Below the pieces are notes generated by a model. It did no database searches. It had not been told where the DNA came from and saw only the letters and a program-made list of their open reading frames with translations. Below, piece after piece: positions 48,134 to 56,471 of a stretch of 64,000 nt of DNA (position 1 is the first letter of the stretch; the number at the start of each line of letters is the position of its first letter). This DNA comes from Mesorhizobium sp. ES1-4. GTDB taxonomy: Bacteria; Pseudomonadota; Alphaproteobacteria; Rhizobiales; Rhizobiaceae. Where the stretch lies: NCBI RefSeq assembly GCF_020164745.1, contig NZ_JAIUGV010000003.1:124001-188000 (forward strand). The letters are read 5' to 3'. The position numbers and the translations under genes are program-made.

Positions 48134-48835
48134 ATGCGTATCGTTTTTCGTTGTGATCCCGCGCTTGCCGAAACGCTGCCCCGGCCGGTTCCGGCGCGCG
48201 CCCTGCTGCCTGACTGGCTCCGCAAGATGCCTCCGAAAGCCTTTTCGGAAATCCATGGGCGAGAGATCCGGACCGTAAAGCAGTGCCCGCCCTTCGTCGA
48301 TGCCATGACACATGGCTTCATGATCCTGCTGCCATGCGATGTGACAGTCGAGAACGGCGCCTTTGAATGGCGGTGGGACATCGCCGGGCCGTCAACGAAG
48401 GGCCACCCGCGTTCGCCGCTCAGCTTCCATGTCGCCGAACAGCTCGCCGGAGCACCGTTCTCGAATGGGCTCGCGGCCATAAAGTTCAACAGCTTCTGGA
48501 CGATCGAGCTGGAGGAAGGCTGGTCCCTCTTCGCTACCCATCCGGTCAACCGCGACGATCTTCCTTTCCGACTGGTGACCGGTGTTGTCGATGCCGATCA
48601 TTTCCAGGACGCCGGCATCAATTTCCCGGCAATTTGGACCGACCACGGTTTCTCCGGCGTGCTGGCGAAGGGCACGCCGGTTGCGCAATGCTTTCCCGTG
48701 CCGCGCGCCGCGCCCGAACTCGTCTTCGAAAGCTTCGATGCCGCGCGCAAGGCTTCCTACGAAAAGACCGTTGCCGATGTTCTTGCCAAACCCGGCGTCT
48801 ACCGGAAGCAGTTTCGCGTAAAACGCGCCCGCTAG
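48134..48835 (+). CDS. Conserved hypothetical protein (233 aa)
   Basis: A 233-residue soluble protein with no signal peptide or membrane segment. Notable conserved-looking stretches: ARALLPDWLRKMPPKAFSE, IRTVKQCPPFVDAMTHGFMI, then FNSFWTIELEEGWSLFATHPVNRDDLPFRLVTGVVDAD and INFPAIWTDHGFSG. The pattern is like that of a family of uncharacterised proteins (similar to DUF6065) but I am not certain. It follows engB by 47 bases in the same direction. Function not assigned. Confidence 0.72.
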   Translation: MRIVFRCDPALAETLPRPVPARALLPDWLRKMPPKAFSEIHGREIRTVKQCPPFVDAMTHGFMILLPCDVTVENGAFEWRWDIAGPSTKGHPRSPLSFHVAEQLAGAPFSNGLAAIKFNSFWTIELEEGWSLFATHPVNRDDLPFRLVTGVVDADHFQDAGINFPAIWTDHGFSGVLAKGTPVAQCFPVPRAAPELVFESFDAARKASYEKTVADVLAKPGVYRKQFRVKRAR

Positions 48836-48891
48836 AGCAATTCCAGGGAAAGTGCGTAGCGGTTTCCGTCCGGAATTGCGTGAAAACAAAG
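48835..48891. repeat. Rhizobial palindromic intergenic repeat
   Basis: GAGCAATTCCAGGGAAAGTG ... TCCGTCCGGAATTGCGTGAA forms an imperfect palindrome (AATTCC...GGAATT outer arms) and matches a dispersed intergenic repeat common in Mesorhizobium-type genomes. Another degenerate copy lies at 22406-22445. Confidence 0.75.
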
Positions 48892-48914
48892 AGTTGGAAT
48901 TTTCCTGGAGCTCT

Positions 48915-49727
48915 CTAGCCGCCAAGCAAGCCCTTCAACGCTTCGCGGTCGATCCAAAGCTTGCCGTGCGGCGCCGACGTCAGGGCCATCGCGATGACGC
49001 CGAAGGTCGTGGCGCGCTGCTGGTAGGCCGACCGGTAGGCCTCCATCGCGCCGTCCATGTCGCCCGTTTGCTGCAGCGCCACCCCAAGATTGACCGCCGC
49101 TTCGGCGTCGTCGGGACGTATCTCCAGCGCTTTGCGAAAGGCGGCCGCTGCCCCCACATGATCATGCAGATCCTGCCTGACAAGGGCGAGGTCGAACCAT
49201 GCCGATGCGGGCGCGTTGCCGCTCACGGCCCGCTCCAGCAAAGGTGCCGCATCGGCAGGCATTCCGTCCTCGAAAAGCATGCGGCCCAGACGCGCTGCCG
49301 CTTCTCCAGACAAGGGATCGGCAAGCGTCACCCGCCGCCACGCCTCGAGCGCCCGGGCCCGGTCGCCAGCCTCGTCGAGTGTCCGCGCCTGCTCGACAAG
49401 CACGGCTGCGTCAGGCGCCAATTCCGCCGCGCGTGAGAGATGGGAGAGCGCCTGGTCGAAATCCCGTGCCGCCCGCGCCAGGCGGCCGGCGAGCAATTGA
49501 GCCGATGCGTTGTCGGCCCTGATCGCCAGACTTGCATGAATATGGGTGCGGGCTCGCGACAGCTCTCCCTTGGCGAAAAGAACGGCGGCCATGAGATGGT
49601 TGAGCCCTGGGTCGTCCGCGCTCCGGCGAAGAGCCTCCTCGCAAAGCAGCCGCGCCTGCTCGTGGCGGCCGGCGTTGAAGTCCGTCACGATGCGCCGCAT
49701 CTGATCCTGGAGCTTCGGATCGCCCAT
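48915..49727 (-). CDS. Tetratricopeptide-repeat protein
   Basis: A 270-residue helical solenoid of about six TPR units (examples: AGRLARAARDFDQALSHLSRA, LDEAGDRARALEAWRRV, LVRQDLHDHVGAAAAFRKAL, ALQQTGDMDGAMEAYRSAY). No signal peptide, no catalytic domain; expected to be a protein-interaction scaffold. It starts 12 bases after the TetR gene's stop and is read in the same direction, so the two may be co-transcribed. Partner unknown. Confidence 0.87.
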   Translation of the reverse strand: MGDPKLQDQMRRIVTDFNAGRHEQARLLCEEALRRSADDPGLNHLMAAVLFAKGELSRARTHIHASLAIRADNASAQLLAGRLARAARDFDQALSHLSRAAELAPDAAVLVEQARTLDEAGDRARALEAWRRVTLADPLSGEAAARLGRMLFEDGMPADAAPLLERAVSGNAPASAWFDLALVRQDLHDHVGAAAAFRKALEIRPDDAEAAVNLGVALQQTGDMDGAMEAYRSAYQQRATTFGVIAMALTSAPHGKLWIDREALKGLLGG

Positions 49728-49739
49728 ACCGATCTGCCT

Positions 49740-50459
49740 TTACGCTTGCGGCGGGGCTTTTTCGTCCTCGACAAGCCTTTCGGTGCCGTAGGCTTTCAGG
49801 AACATGTTGACGCCCGACCTGACGATGTGGTCGATCTCGTCCTGGGTCGGGGCCTTGGTGCGGTAGGCGAAGATGCACTGCCGGAAAAGACCGGCCAGGC
49901 ACAGTTCGGTGAACTGATAGGCGGCGAGATCGACATCGTCGATCTCGAGCAGGCCGCGCTCGATGGCGGCATTGAGGAACGTCACGACCTTGTCATGGCC
50001 GCGCTTCGGCCCGCGTTCGTAAAAGCGGGCGCCCATGTCGGGTATTCTGTCGGATGCGCCGATTACCGTGCGCTGCGCCTGGATGACCCTGGCCGAGGTG
50101 ATCTTCATGGACAGCACCTTGCCGTACTTGACCAGCGTCTGGCGCAGATCGTCCGCGCGGTCGAGCATGTCGTACATGTTCTTGAAGATGGTGCCGCGCT
50201 CTTCCTCGATCAGCGCCTCGAACAGCTCTTCCTTGTTGGCGAAGTAGACATAGATGGTGCCTTTCGAAACGCCGGCCTCGCGCGTGATGTCGTTCATCGA
50301 AGCGGCCTCGAAGCCCTTTTCGATGAAGACACGGCGGGCGCCGGCGATGATCTGGCTGCGCTTGACCGGGTCCTGTCCGGCAGCCGGCCGGCCGCGGCGC
50401 AGGCCATCCAGCAGATCCTCGCACTGGTCGGTTTCGGCGCCACGCACAGGCTCAACCAT
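49740..50459 (-). CDS. TetR-family transcriptional repressor
   Basis: A 239-residue TetR regulator: ~25-residue leader, HTH at residues ~35-80 (IIAGARRVFIEKGFEAASMNDITREAGVSKGTIYVYFANKEELF) and a C-terminal ligand domain of the TetR_C type (DAAYQFTELCLAGLFRQ-like segment). Divergent from an EmrAB-type pump; two near-identical dyads between them (50484-50499 and 50548-50563) are its probable operators. ATG 50459 chosen by family length; GAGG lies ten bases upstream. Confidence 0.92.
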   Translation of the reverse strand: MVEPVRGAETDQCEDLLDGLRRGRPAAGQDPVKRSQIIAGARRVFIEKGFEAASMNDITREAGVSKGTIYVYFANKEELFEALIEEERGTIFKNMYDMLDRADDLRQTLVKYGKVLSMKITSARVIQAQRTVIGASDRIPDMGARFYERGPKRGHDKVVTFLNAAIERGLLEIDDVDLAAYQFTELCLAGLFRQCIFAYRTKAPTQDEIDHIVRSGVNMFLKAYGTERLVEDEKAPPQA

Positions 50460-50483
50460 GAAAGTCACACCTCGAAAATTATT

Positions 50484-50499
50484 CGAACCACCCGGTTCG
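50484..50499. promoter_or_regulatory. TetR operator site 1
   Basis: CGAACC-ACCC-GGTTCG, a perfect 6-bp inverted repeat 24 bases upstream of the TetR start codon. Matches site 2 in arms and spacing (CGAACC-N4-GGTTCR). Confidence 0.75.
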
Positions 50500-50547
50500 A
50501 TTTCCACTTGATATGGTCCTCTTTACGCGCTATGTCAACGCCCAGAT

Positions 50548-50563
50548 CGAACCGAACGGTTCA
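50548..50563. promoter_or_regulatory. TetR operator site 2 (pump promoter side)
   Basis: CGAACC-GAAC-GGTTCA, the same 16-bp pattern as site 1, immediately upstream of a TATTAT -10-like element (50565-50570) and 24 bases before the pump adaptor start. Binding here would block the pump promoter. Confidence 0.75.
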
Positions 50564-50587
50564 GTATTATAACTTTAGAGAGATGTC

Positions 50588-51778
50588 ATGTCCTCGAACA
50601 CGCCTGCCACCGCTGAAGTCCGTCCTTTCCCCAATGCCAAGGTTGCCCCAGCGACGGAAGTGCCCGACGTCCACGTCCAGCCGGCTGTCGCACCGCCGCC
50701 GGCGGCTGAAGCTCCGGCCAAGAAGAAGCGCTCGGTGCGCTCGTTCCTGCTGCCGATCATCGGTCTTGCCCTGCTGAGCGGCGGCGCCTGGTACGGCTAT
50801 GACTACTGGACCACGGGCCGCTTCATGATCTCGACGGACGACGCCTATGTCCAGGCCGACATGGCGTTCGTCTCGCCAAAAATTTCCGGTTATGTCGATC
50901 AGGTCGTGGTCAGCGAGAACCAGCAGGTCAAGGCCGGCGATCCGCTGCTGACGATCGATTCCGGCGACTACAAGATCGCCGTTGCCCAGGCCGAGGCGCA
51001 GATCGCCACGCTGGCAAAGACGCTCGACCGCATCGACGCGCAGACCAAGGCCGCGCAGGCCTCCCTGCAGCAGGCGCAGGCGCAGAAGGTCGCCGACCAG
51101 GCCGCCGCCGACAATGCCGGCCGTGCCCAGCAACGCGCCGCGCAACTGGTCAAGACTCATGTCGGTACGCAGGCACAGCTGGACGACGCCCAGACCGCGC
51201 TCGACCAGGCAAATGCCGCGCTCGTCGGCGCCGACGCGCAGATTGCCGCCGCGCAGGCCAATATCGGCGTGCTCGAGGCGCAGCGCGCGGAATCCGCCAG
51301 CACGCTGGCATCGCTGCAGCTTGGCCGCGACAAGGCCGCGCGCGACCTCTCCTTCACCGTGCTCAAGGCGCCGTATGACGGCGTCGTCGGCAACCGCTCC
51401 GTCGAACAGGGCGATCTGGTCAGCCCCGGCCAGAAGCTCGCCGTGGTGGTGCCGATGGACAAGCTCTACATCGTCGCCAACTTCAAGGAGACACAGCTTG
51501 CCCGGCTGGTCCCTGGCGAAAAGGTCAACATCTCAGTCGACGCCATCGACGGCCAACCCATCCAGGGGACCGTCTCGTCGCTGGCGCCTGCCTCGGGCTC
51601 GGTGTTTTCGCTGCTGCCGCCGGAAAACGCCACCGGTAATTTCACCAAGGTCGTGCAGCGCGTGCCGGTCCGCATCGACGTACCGGCCGATGCGCTGAAG
51701 ACCGGCAAGCTGCGCGCCGGCCTCAGCGTCGTCGTCGCCGTCGACAGCCGCACCGCACCCGCCGCGACCAGCAACTAA
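50588..51778 (+). CDS. HlyD/EmrA-type membrane fusion protein (TetR-controlled)
   Basis: A 396-residue adaptor: ~50-residue leader, membrane anchor (SFLLPIIGLALLSGGAWYGYDYW), then DDAYVQADMAFVSPKISGYVDQV, a coiled coil of residues ~110-230 and the barrel DGVVGNRSVEQGDLVSPGQKL...FKETQLARLVPGEKVNISVDA. First gene of a two-gene pump operon, divergent from the TetR gene and preceded by two operator dyads. Confidence 0.93.
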   Translation: MSSNTPATAEVRPFPNAKVAPATEVPDVHVQPAVAPPPAAEAPAKKKRSVRSFLLPIIGLALLSGGAWYGYDYWTTGRFMISTDDAYVQADMAFVSPKISGYVDQVVVSENQQVKAGDPLLTIDSGDYKIAVAQAEAQIATLAKTLDRIDAQTKAAQASLQQAQAQKVADQAAADNAGRAQQRAAQLVKTHVGTQAQLDDAQTALDQANAALVGADAQIAAAQANIGVLEAQRAESASTLASLQLGRDKAARDLSFTVLKAPYDGVVGNRSVEQGDLVSPGQKLAVVVPMDKLYIVANFKETQLARLVPGEKVNISVDAIDGQPIQGTVSSLAPASGSVFSLLPPENATGNFTKVVQRVPVRIDVPADALKTGKLRAGLSVVVAVDSRTAPAATSN

Positions 51779-51852
51779 GCGCTTTTCGGAGGGCGGCTTG
51801 GTGGCCGATCAAGGCACCGAGCCGCCCGGCCTGCCTCAAGGAGGCCCAGGAC

Positions 51853-53448
51853 ATGGCAACCGCAACCATCACCGCAGGATCGCCGCCGGCTATGCCGGCC
51901 GTGCCCGACACAATCTCGACGCGACGCGTCATCGCCTTCCTGGCGATGGTGTTCGGCATGTTCATGGCTATCCTGGACATCCAGATCGTCTCGGCCTCGC
52001 TGGCCGAGATCCAGGCCGGCCTCAGCGCCAGCTCCGACGAGATACCGTGGGTGCAGACGGCCTATCTGATCGCCGAGGTGGTCATGATCCCGCTGTCGGG
52101 CTTCCTCAGCCGGATGCTGTCGACGCGCGTGCTGTTCACCATCGCGGCCGCGGGCTTCACCGCGGCCAGCGCCCTTGCCGCGACCGCCACCAACATCGAC
52201 CAGATGATCGTCTACCGCGCCGTGCAGGGCTTCATCGGCGGCGGCATGATCCCGAGCGTCTTCGCGGCGGCATTCACCATCTTCCCGCCGTCGCGCCGCG
52301 CCATCGTCTCGCCGATGATCGGCCTGGTGGCGACGCTGGCGCCGACCATCGGTCCGACCGTCGGCGGCTATATCAGCCACGCCTTTTCATGGCACTGGCT
52401 GTTCCTGGTCAACGTCGTGCCGGGCATCCTGGTGGCGACCGCGGCGTGGTCGCTGATCGATTTCGACAAGCCCAATCTCAAGCTGTTCTCGAAGTTCGAC
52501 TGGTGGGGCCTTGCCGGCATGGCGGCCTTTCTCGGCTGTATGGAATATGTGCTTGAAGAGGGCCCGAACAACGACTGGCTGCAGGACCAGGCGGTCTTCA
52601 TCTGCGCCATCATCATGACCATCGGCGCGGTGATCTTCTTCTGGCGGGTCTTCACGGCCGAGGAGCCTATCGTCGACCTCAAGGCGTTCAGCAACATCAA
52701 TTTCGCCTTCGGCTCGCTGTTTTCCTTCGTCATCGGCATCGGCCTCTATGGCTTGACCTATCTCTATCCGGTCTTCCTCGGACGCATCCGCGGCTACGAT
52801 TCGATGATGATCGGCGAAGCGCTGTTCGTCAGCGGCCTGGCCATGTTCCTGACCGCGCCCATCTCCGGCATCCTTTCGAGCAAGATGGATCTGCGGCTGA
52901 TGATGATGATCGGCCTGTTCGGCTTCGCCACCGGCACCTGGTGGATGACGCATCTGACCGCCGACTGGGACTTTTACGAGCTGCTCATCCCGCAGATCCT
53001 GCGCGGCTGTTCGATGATGCTGTGTATGGTGCCGATCAACAACATCGCGCTCGGCACCTTGCCACCGGACCGGCTGAAGAATGCGTCCGGACTGTTCAAC
53101 CTGACCCGCAACCTCGGGGGCGCCGTCGGCCTTGCCGTCATCAACACCGTGCTGATCGACCGCAATGCGTTCCATTACGCCCGGCTCTCAGAACATGTGC
53201 AGTGGGGCAGCGCCGCCGCGCAGACCAAGCTACAGAACATGACGCTCAATTTCGAGCAGACCACCGGGCTCGACGCCGCGAGCGCGGCGATCTCCAAGTT
53301 GTCGGGCATGGTCCACCAGCAGGCGGCGCTGCTGTCCTTCATGGATGTGTTCTATCTGCTGACGGTGCTGTTCGGCACACTGGGGTTCTTCACGATGCTG
53401 ATCAAGAAGCCGGCCGCGCCCGGTGGTGGCGGAGGCGGCGGGCATTGA
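51853..53448 (+). CDS. DHA2-family MFS multidrug efflux permease (EmrB-like, TetR-controlled)
   Basis: A 531-residue 14-helix MFS exporter. Motifs: MFMAILDIQIVSASLAEIQ, WVQTAYLIAEVVMIPLSGFLSRMLSTRVLF (motif A region), MIPSVFAAAFTIFPPSRR, then TLAPTIGPTVGGYISHAFSWHWLFLVNVVPG (motif C). It has a Gly-rich C-terminal tail (PAAPGGGGGGGH). It differs from the MarR-linked permease at 42887 in N-terminus and motifs, so the two pumps are paralogs rather than a recent duplication. Ends before a strong bidirectional terminator. Confidence 0.93.
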   Translation: MATATITAGSPPAMPAVPDTISTRRVIAFLAMVFGMFMAILDIQIVSASLAEIQAGLSASSDEIPWVQTAYLIAEVVMIPLSGFLSRMLSTRVLFTIAAAGFTAASALAATATNIDQMIVYRAVQGFIGGGMIPSVFAAAFTIFPPSRRAIVSPMIGLVATLAPTIGPTVGGYISHAFSWHWLFLVNVVPGILVATAAWSLIDFDKPNLKLFSKFDWWGLAGMAAFLGCMEYVLEEGPNNDWLQDQAVFICAIIMTIGAVIFFWRVFTAEEPIVDLKAFSNINFAFGSLFSFVIGIGLYGLTYLYPVFLGRIRGYDSMMIGEALFVSGLAMFLTAPISGILSSKMDLRLMMMIGLFGFATGTWWMTHLTADWDFYELLIPQILRGCSMMLCMVPINNIALGTLPPDRLKNASGLFNLTRNLGGAVGLAVINTVLIDRNAFHYARLSEHVQWGSAAAQTKLQNMTLNFEQTTGLDAASAAISKLSGMVHQQAALLSFMDVFYLLTVLFGTLGFFTMLIKKPAAPGGGGGGGH

Positions 53449-53515
53449 AGCAAGGAACCGTGGCAGCGGTTTTCGGGAAGCTCCTCCAGTCCACGCCCGA
53501 AAGCCCCGACCCACG

Positions 53516-53552
53516 CAAAAAACTCCGGGCCGCAAAGCCCGGAGTTTTTTGT
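53516..53552. terminator. Bidirectional intrinsic terminator between the pump and msrB
   Basis: AAAAAACTCCGGGC-cgcaaa-GCCCGGAGTTTTTT: a 9-bp GC-rich stem flanked by A-run and T-run, so it can stop both the rightward pump transcript and the leftward msrB transcript (msrB stop at 53566). Confidence 0.93.
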
Positions 53553-53565
53553 TGCCTTGGCGTCG

Positions 53566-54066
53566 TCAGGCGGTCGCCGGCTTGAAGCTCAGCGCCACGC
53601 CGTTGATGCAGTGGCGCAGGCCGGTCGGCGCCGGACCGTCGTCGAAGACATGGCCGAGATGACCGCCGCAGCGGCGGCAATGCACTTCGGTGCGGGTCAT
53701 GCCCAGCGACCGGTCCTCGGTCTTGCCGATGCCATTGGCGATCTCCTGCCAGAAGCTCGGCCAGCCCGTGCCGGAATCGAATTTCGTCTCCGAGGGATAA
53801 ACCGGCAGGTCGCAGCCGGCGCAGGCGAAGATGCCCTTGCGGTGTTCGTTGAGCAACGGGCTGGTGCCGGGATACTCGGTGCCTTCCTTACGCAGCACGT
53901 CGAAGGCGGCCGGCGACAGGATGGCCTTCCATTCGTCCTCCGTCTTGGTGACCTCGAATTTCTCGGCGGCCTGCGCGGACTGCGGACCCATGCGCAGCAT
54001 CGTTGCCGCGGCTCCGACAACGCCGATGGCGGCGGCACCGCTCAAAAGAAAGTCGCGACGGTTCAT
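53566..54066 (-). CDS. msrB: Peptide-methionine (R)-S-oxide reductase MsrB, Tat-exported
   Basis: A 166-residue MsrB that reduces methionine-R-sulfoxide in proteins. Residues 1-34 are a twin-arginine signal (NRRDFLLSGAAAIG, with a hydrophobic core), so it should act in the periplasm. Zinc cysteines C82, C85, C130 and C133 are in CAGC and CRRC; the catalytic Cys is C153 in LRHCINGVAL; the KFDSGTGWPSF motif is present. It lies downstream of the fasciclin gene in the SigK/RskA-like neighbourhood. Gap of ~225 bases upstream. Confidence 0.94.
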   Translation of the reverse strand: MNRRDFLLSGAAAIGVVGAAATMLRMGPQSAQAAEKFEVTKTEDEWKAILSPAAFDVLRKEGTEYPGTSPLLNEHRKGIFACAGCDLPVYPSETKFDSGTGWPSFWQEIANGIGKTEDRSLGMTRTEVHCRRCGGHLGHVFDDGPAPTGLRHCINGVALSFKPATA

Positions 54067-54291
54067 GACCAGTTCCTCCTGTCGTCTGTTTTGCCAAACT
54101 ATACCGCCGCCCGAAAGTCAAAAGCCGGTGACGGTTGCCCCAAACGACACTCCGCGCCGTTCCACGGTCCACCGTGACGGCGCGGAGCATGCGTGTCGAT
54201 TGCGGAGCACGGGAGCGAGACAACGCGATCGACGGAGAGCTCTTGCAGCGGGTTCGCCCGCAGCAAGCGCCTTGTTACATCTTGCGCCCGA

Positions 54292-54849
54292 TCACATCTT
54301 CGGGAGCAGAACCTTGTCGATGACGTGAATGACGCCGTTGGACTGTTCGACATCGGCGATCGTCACATTGGCGACGTTGCCGTTCTCGTCGGTGACGGTG
54401 ACCTTGCCGCCATCGGCCTTCAGCGACAGTTCGCAGCCGCCGACCGTCTTGACCTTGTGGGTGCCGCCATCGGCCTTGGCCATGGCCATCACATCCGCCG
54501 CCATCGCCTTGGCACCGATGACATGGCAGGTCAGGATCTTGGCGAGCTTGTCCTTGTTCTCCGGCTTGAGCAGGGTGTCGACCGTGCCTGCCGGCAGTGC
54601 CGCGAAGGCTTCGTTGGTCGGCGCGAAGACGGTGAACGGGCCAGGGCCCTGCAGGGTCTCGACAAGACCGGCAGCCTTGACGGCAGCAACCAGCGTCGTG
54701 TGATCCTTCGAATTGACGGCGTTCTCGACGATGTTCTTGTTGGCGTACATGGCGGCGCCGCCGACCATCGGGTTTTCGGCATACGCAGCAGTGGCGAGTG
54801 CGGAAACGGCGATCGTGCCGGCGAGCAAAAGGGTAGCGAGTCTACGCAT
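54292..54849 (-). CDS. Fasciclin-domain secreted protein (copy 2)
   Basis: A 185-residue secreted protein, closely similar to the one at 42131-42691: signal peptide ([21 protein letters not shown]), then a FAS1 domain with [35 protein letters not shown] and [21 protein letters not shown] 54849 puts the signal at the N-terminus. It sits downstream of an ECF sigma/anti-sigma pair, an arrangement that parallels the SigK-RskA-MPT70/83 (fasciclin) system of mycobacteria. A candidate ECF promoter lies ~50 bases upstream. Confidence 0.94.
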   Translation of the reverse strand: MRRLATLLLAGTIAVSALATAAYAENPMVGGAAMYANKNIVENAVNSKDHTTLVAAVKAAGLVETLQGPGPFTVFAPTNEAFAALPAGTVDTLLKPENKDKLAKILTCHVIGAKAMAADVMAMAKADGGTHKVKTVGGCELSLKADGGKVTVTDENGNVANVTIADVEQSNGVIHVIDKVLLPKM

Positions 54850-54899
54850 GATGTTCAAACTCCTCGGGGTTTCTCTTCCCATTTTTGGGGACGTGAGGA

Positions 54900-54926
54900 G
54901 ATACGAAGCACAATCGCGTGAGTTTC
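54900..54926 (-). promoter_or_regulatory. Candidate ECF-type promoter upstream of fasciclin gene 2
   Basis: On the minus strand GAAAC (54926-54922), 16 bases, CGTATC (54905-54900), ~50 bases before the start codon. It resembles the GAAAC-N17-CGTGA element before fasciclin gene 1. Confidence 0.4.
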
Positions 54927-55039
54927 AGAATATTTTCGATTTTTAAATTATTCGCACCGCGACAGAGTTTTTGAGGACGAGGCGATCTGCCGGCTTAAAG
55001 AGCCACCTAGACGTCCGCCATGAAAGATAGACTGGATGT

Positions 55040-55067
55040 CTTCTGTCTTGGTGCCGCAAGACAGAAG
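55040..55067 (-). terminator. Perfect 11-bp hairpin after the anti-sigma gene
   Basis: CTTCTGTCTTG (55040-55050) and CAAGACAGAAG (55057-55067), 6-base loop, starting 8 bases beyond the anti-sigma stop. No T-run follows, so it may be a weak terminator or a 3'-end stabiliser separating this operon from the fasciclin gene. Confidence 0.5.
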
Positions 55068-55074
55068 GGGTCGC

Positions 55075-55797
55075 TCAGATGCTCTTCAAGTCGCCCGCGG
55101 CAACCACGGGGCCGGTGGGCTGGCCCGTCGGCGAGCCGCCGGCCGGCTCAAGGCTGACAGCCAGCACAGCGCCTTGCGCCAGCCTTTGCTGCGTGGCGGG
55201 CGAGACCCCGATATGCGCAGTCGCACCGGCCGGGATGACGCCCATCGAGACCGGGGCGCTCTTGCCCTCGATCATCCAAAGTTCGAAGTCCTTGCCGGAA
55301 GCGAGCGCGCCGGAAACATGCGAAAGGCTGACCTCGTGCCGCTCGGAATCGTAGACGGCGAGATACTTCACGTCGCTGCCGTCGGCGGCCAGCGATGCAA
55401 CAAGGCGCGCCTGCGGCTGTTCAGCCGGGCGATTGACGTAGGGCACGGCGACATAGAGAGCCAGAGCAGCAACAGCCGCGACGGCAAGGCCGCGCCAGAA
55501 GGCAAGGCTGGACCAGAAGCCGGCGCGCGGCTCAGCAGAGACGGCCGCGGCCGATGCAAACAGCCGGCGGTCGATCGCCGGCTTCACCGAAGCCGGTGGT
55601 TCGGTTTCCGGATAGGCCGCGGCCAGCGGCGACAGGCGAACTTCCCAATCATCGACGAGCCGCGCGAAATCGGCTTCGGAATCGATGCGCCTGGATGCGA
55701 TCCGCCGTTCGTCAGATGGCAGCACACCGAGCACGTATTCGGCGGCGAACATGTCGTCGCCCCCACGTTCCGGTCCATTGTCCTCTGCCAGCGTCAT
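55075..55797 (-). CDS. Anti-sigma factor (RskA/anti-sigma-K type)
   Basis: A 240-residue membrane anti-sigma factor: N-terminal cytoplasmic anti-sigma domain (residues ~1-75, AAEYVLGVLPSDERRIASRRI, without a visible HxxxCxxC zinc motif), one membrane segment (residues ~100-120, LAVAAVAALALYVAV) and a periplasmic RskA-like domain (SDVKYLAVYDSERHEVSLSHVSG...FELWMIEGKSAPVSMGVIP). It holds the co-encoded ECF sigma factor inactive until a signal in the periplasm triggers release. ATG 55797 overlaps the sigma gene stop by four bases (ATGA), which decides the start. Confidence 0.9.
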   Translation of the reverse strand: MTLAEDNGPERGGDDMFAAEYVLGVLPSDERRIASRRIDSEADFARLVDDWEVRLSPLAAAYPETEPPASVKPAIDRRLFASAAAVSAEPRAGFWSSLAFWRGLAVAAVAALALYVAVPYVNRPAEQPQARLVASLAADGSDVKYLAVYDSERHEVSLSHVSGALASGKDFELWMIEGKSAPVSMGVIPAGATAHIGVSPATQQRLAQGAVLAVSLEPAGGSPTGQPTGPVVAAGDLKSI

Positions 55798-56333
55798 CTT
55801 TCCAGGCATTCCCTGAGTTTCATCAGGCTGCGGCGCAGCCAGGTGCGCATCGTGTTCAACGGCACGCCGTGGCGTTCCGCAAGTTCGGCATAACTTTCGC
55901 CCTTGAGATAAGCGCCCCGGACGGCCGCCGCCCGGTCTTTCTCCAGTTCATCGAGACAATGATGGATGCGTTCCGATTCGCCGCTCGCCACCACCATCGC
56001 TTCAGGTCCCGGCGCCGGATCGGCCACGTCGAGCGCTGCATCGATATCGGCGGCCGGCTTGCGCCGCGCTCGGATGCGATCGATCGCATGGTTGCGCGCG
56101 ATCGCCACCAGCCAGGAGATCGGGCTCAGATCGGATACAGCAAAACGATCCGCCTTCATCCATATCTTGACGAAGACTTCCTGTAGCGCTTCTTCCGCGT
56201 CTCCCCGGTCGTTCAATACACGAAGGCAAACGCCGAAAAGTTTCGCGCTGGTCTGCCGGTAGAGCAGATCGAACGCGGCCCGGTCCTTCATCGAAGTCCG
56301 GACGATCAGCTTGGTGATGTCCTGCGGCGTCAT
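55794..56333 (-). CDS. ECF RNA polymerase sigma factor (SigK-like)
   Basis: A 179-residue group IV sigma factor. Region 2: RAAFDLLYRQTSAKLFGVCLRVLNDRGDAEEALQEVFVKIWMKADRF...SWLVAIARNHAIDRIR (residues ~17-92); region 4: ESYAELAERHGVPLNTMRTWLRRSLMKLRECLE at the C-terminus. Translationally coupled to an RskA-like anti-sigma factor. Likely targets include its own operon and the downstream fasciclin gene, by analogy with mycobacterial SigK. The upstream spacer (to the divergent amidase) holds a dyad GCGTTG-N6-CAACGC at 56354-56371. Confidence 0.93.
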   Translation of the reverse strand: MTPQDITKLIVRTSMKDRAAFDLLYRQTSAKLFGVCLRVLNDRGDAEEALQEVFVKIWMKADRFAVSDLSPISWLVAIARNHAIDRIRARRKPAADIDAALDVADPAPGPEAMVVASGESERIHHCLDELEKDRAAAVRGAYLKGESYAELAERHGVPLNTMRTWLRRSLMKLRECLER

Positions 56334-56471
56334 GCGAGGCAAATTAGGCAATTGCGTTGTATTTGCAACGCCGTAAACATTCCATGCACCTAAAGTTCCG
56401 CCGTCCGGGCGCAGGCTGCGATTGCCAAGGGAATTGCCGCTGACTAGCTTGGCGGCAACGGGGGAGCGCGC

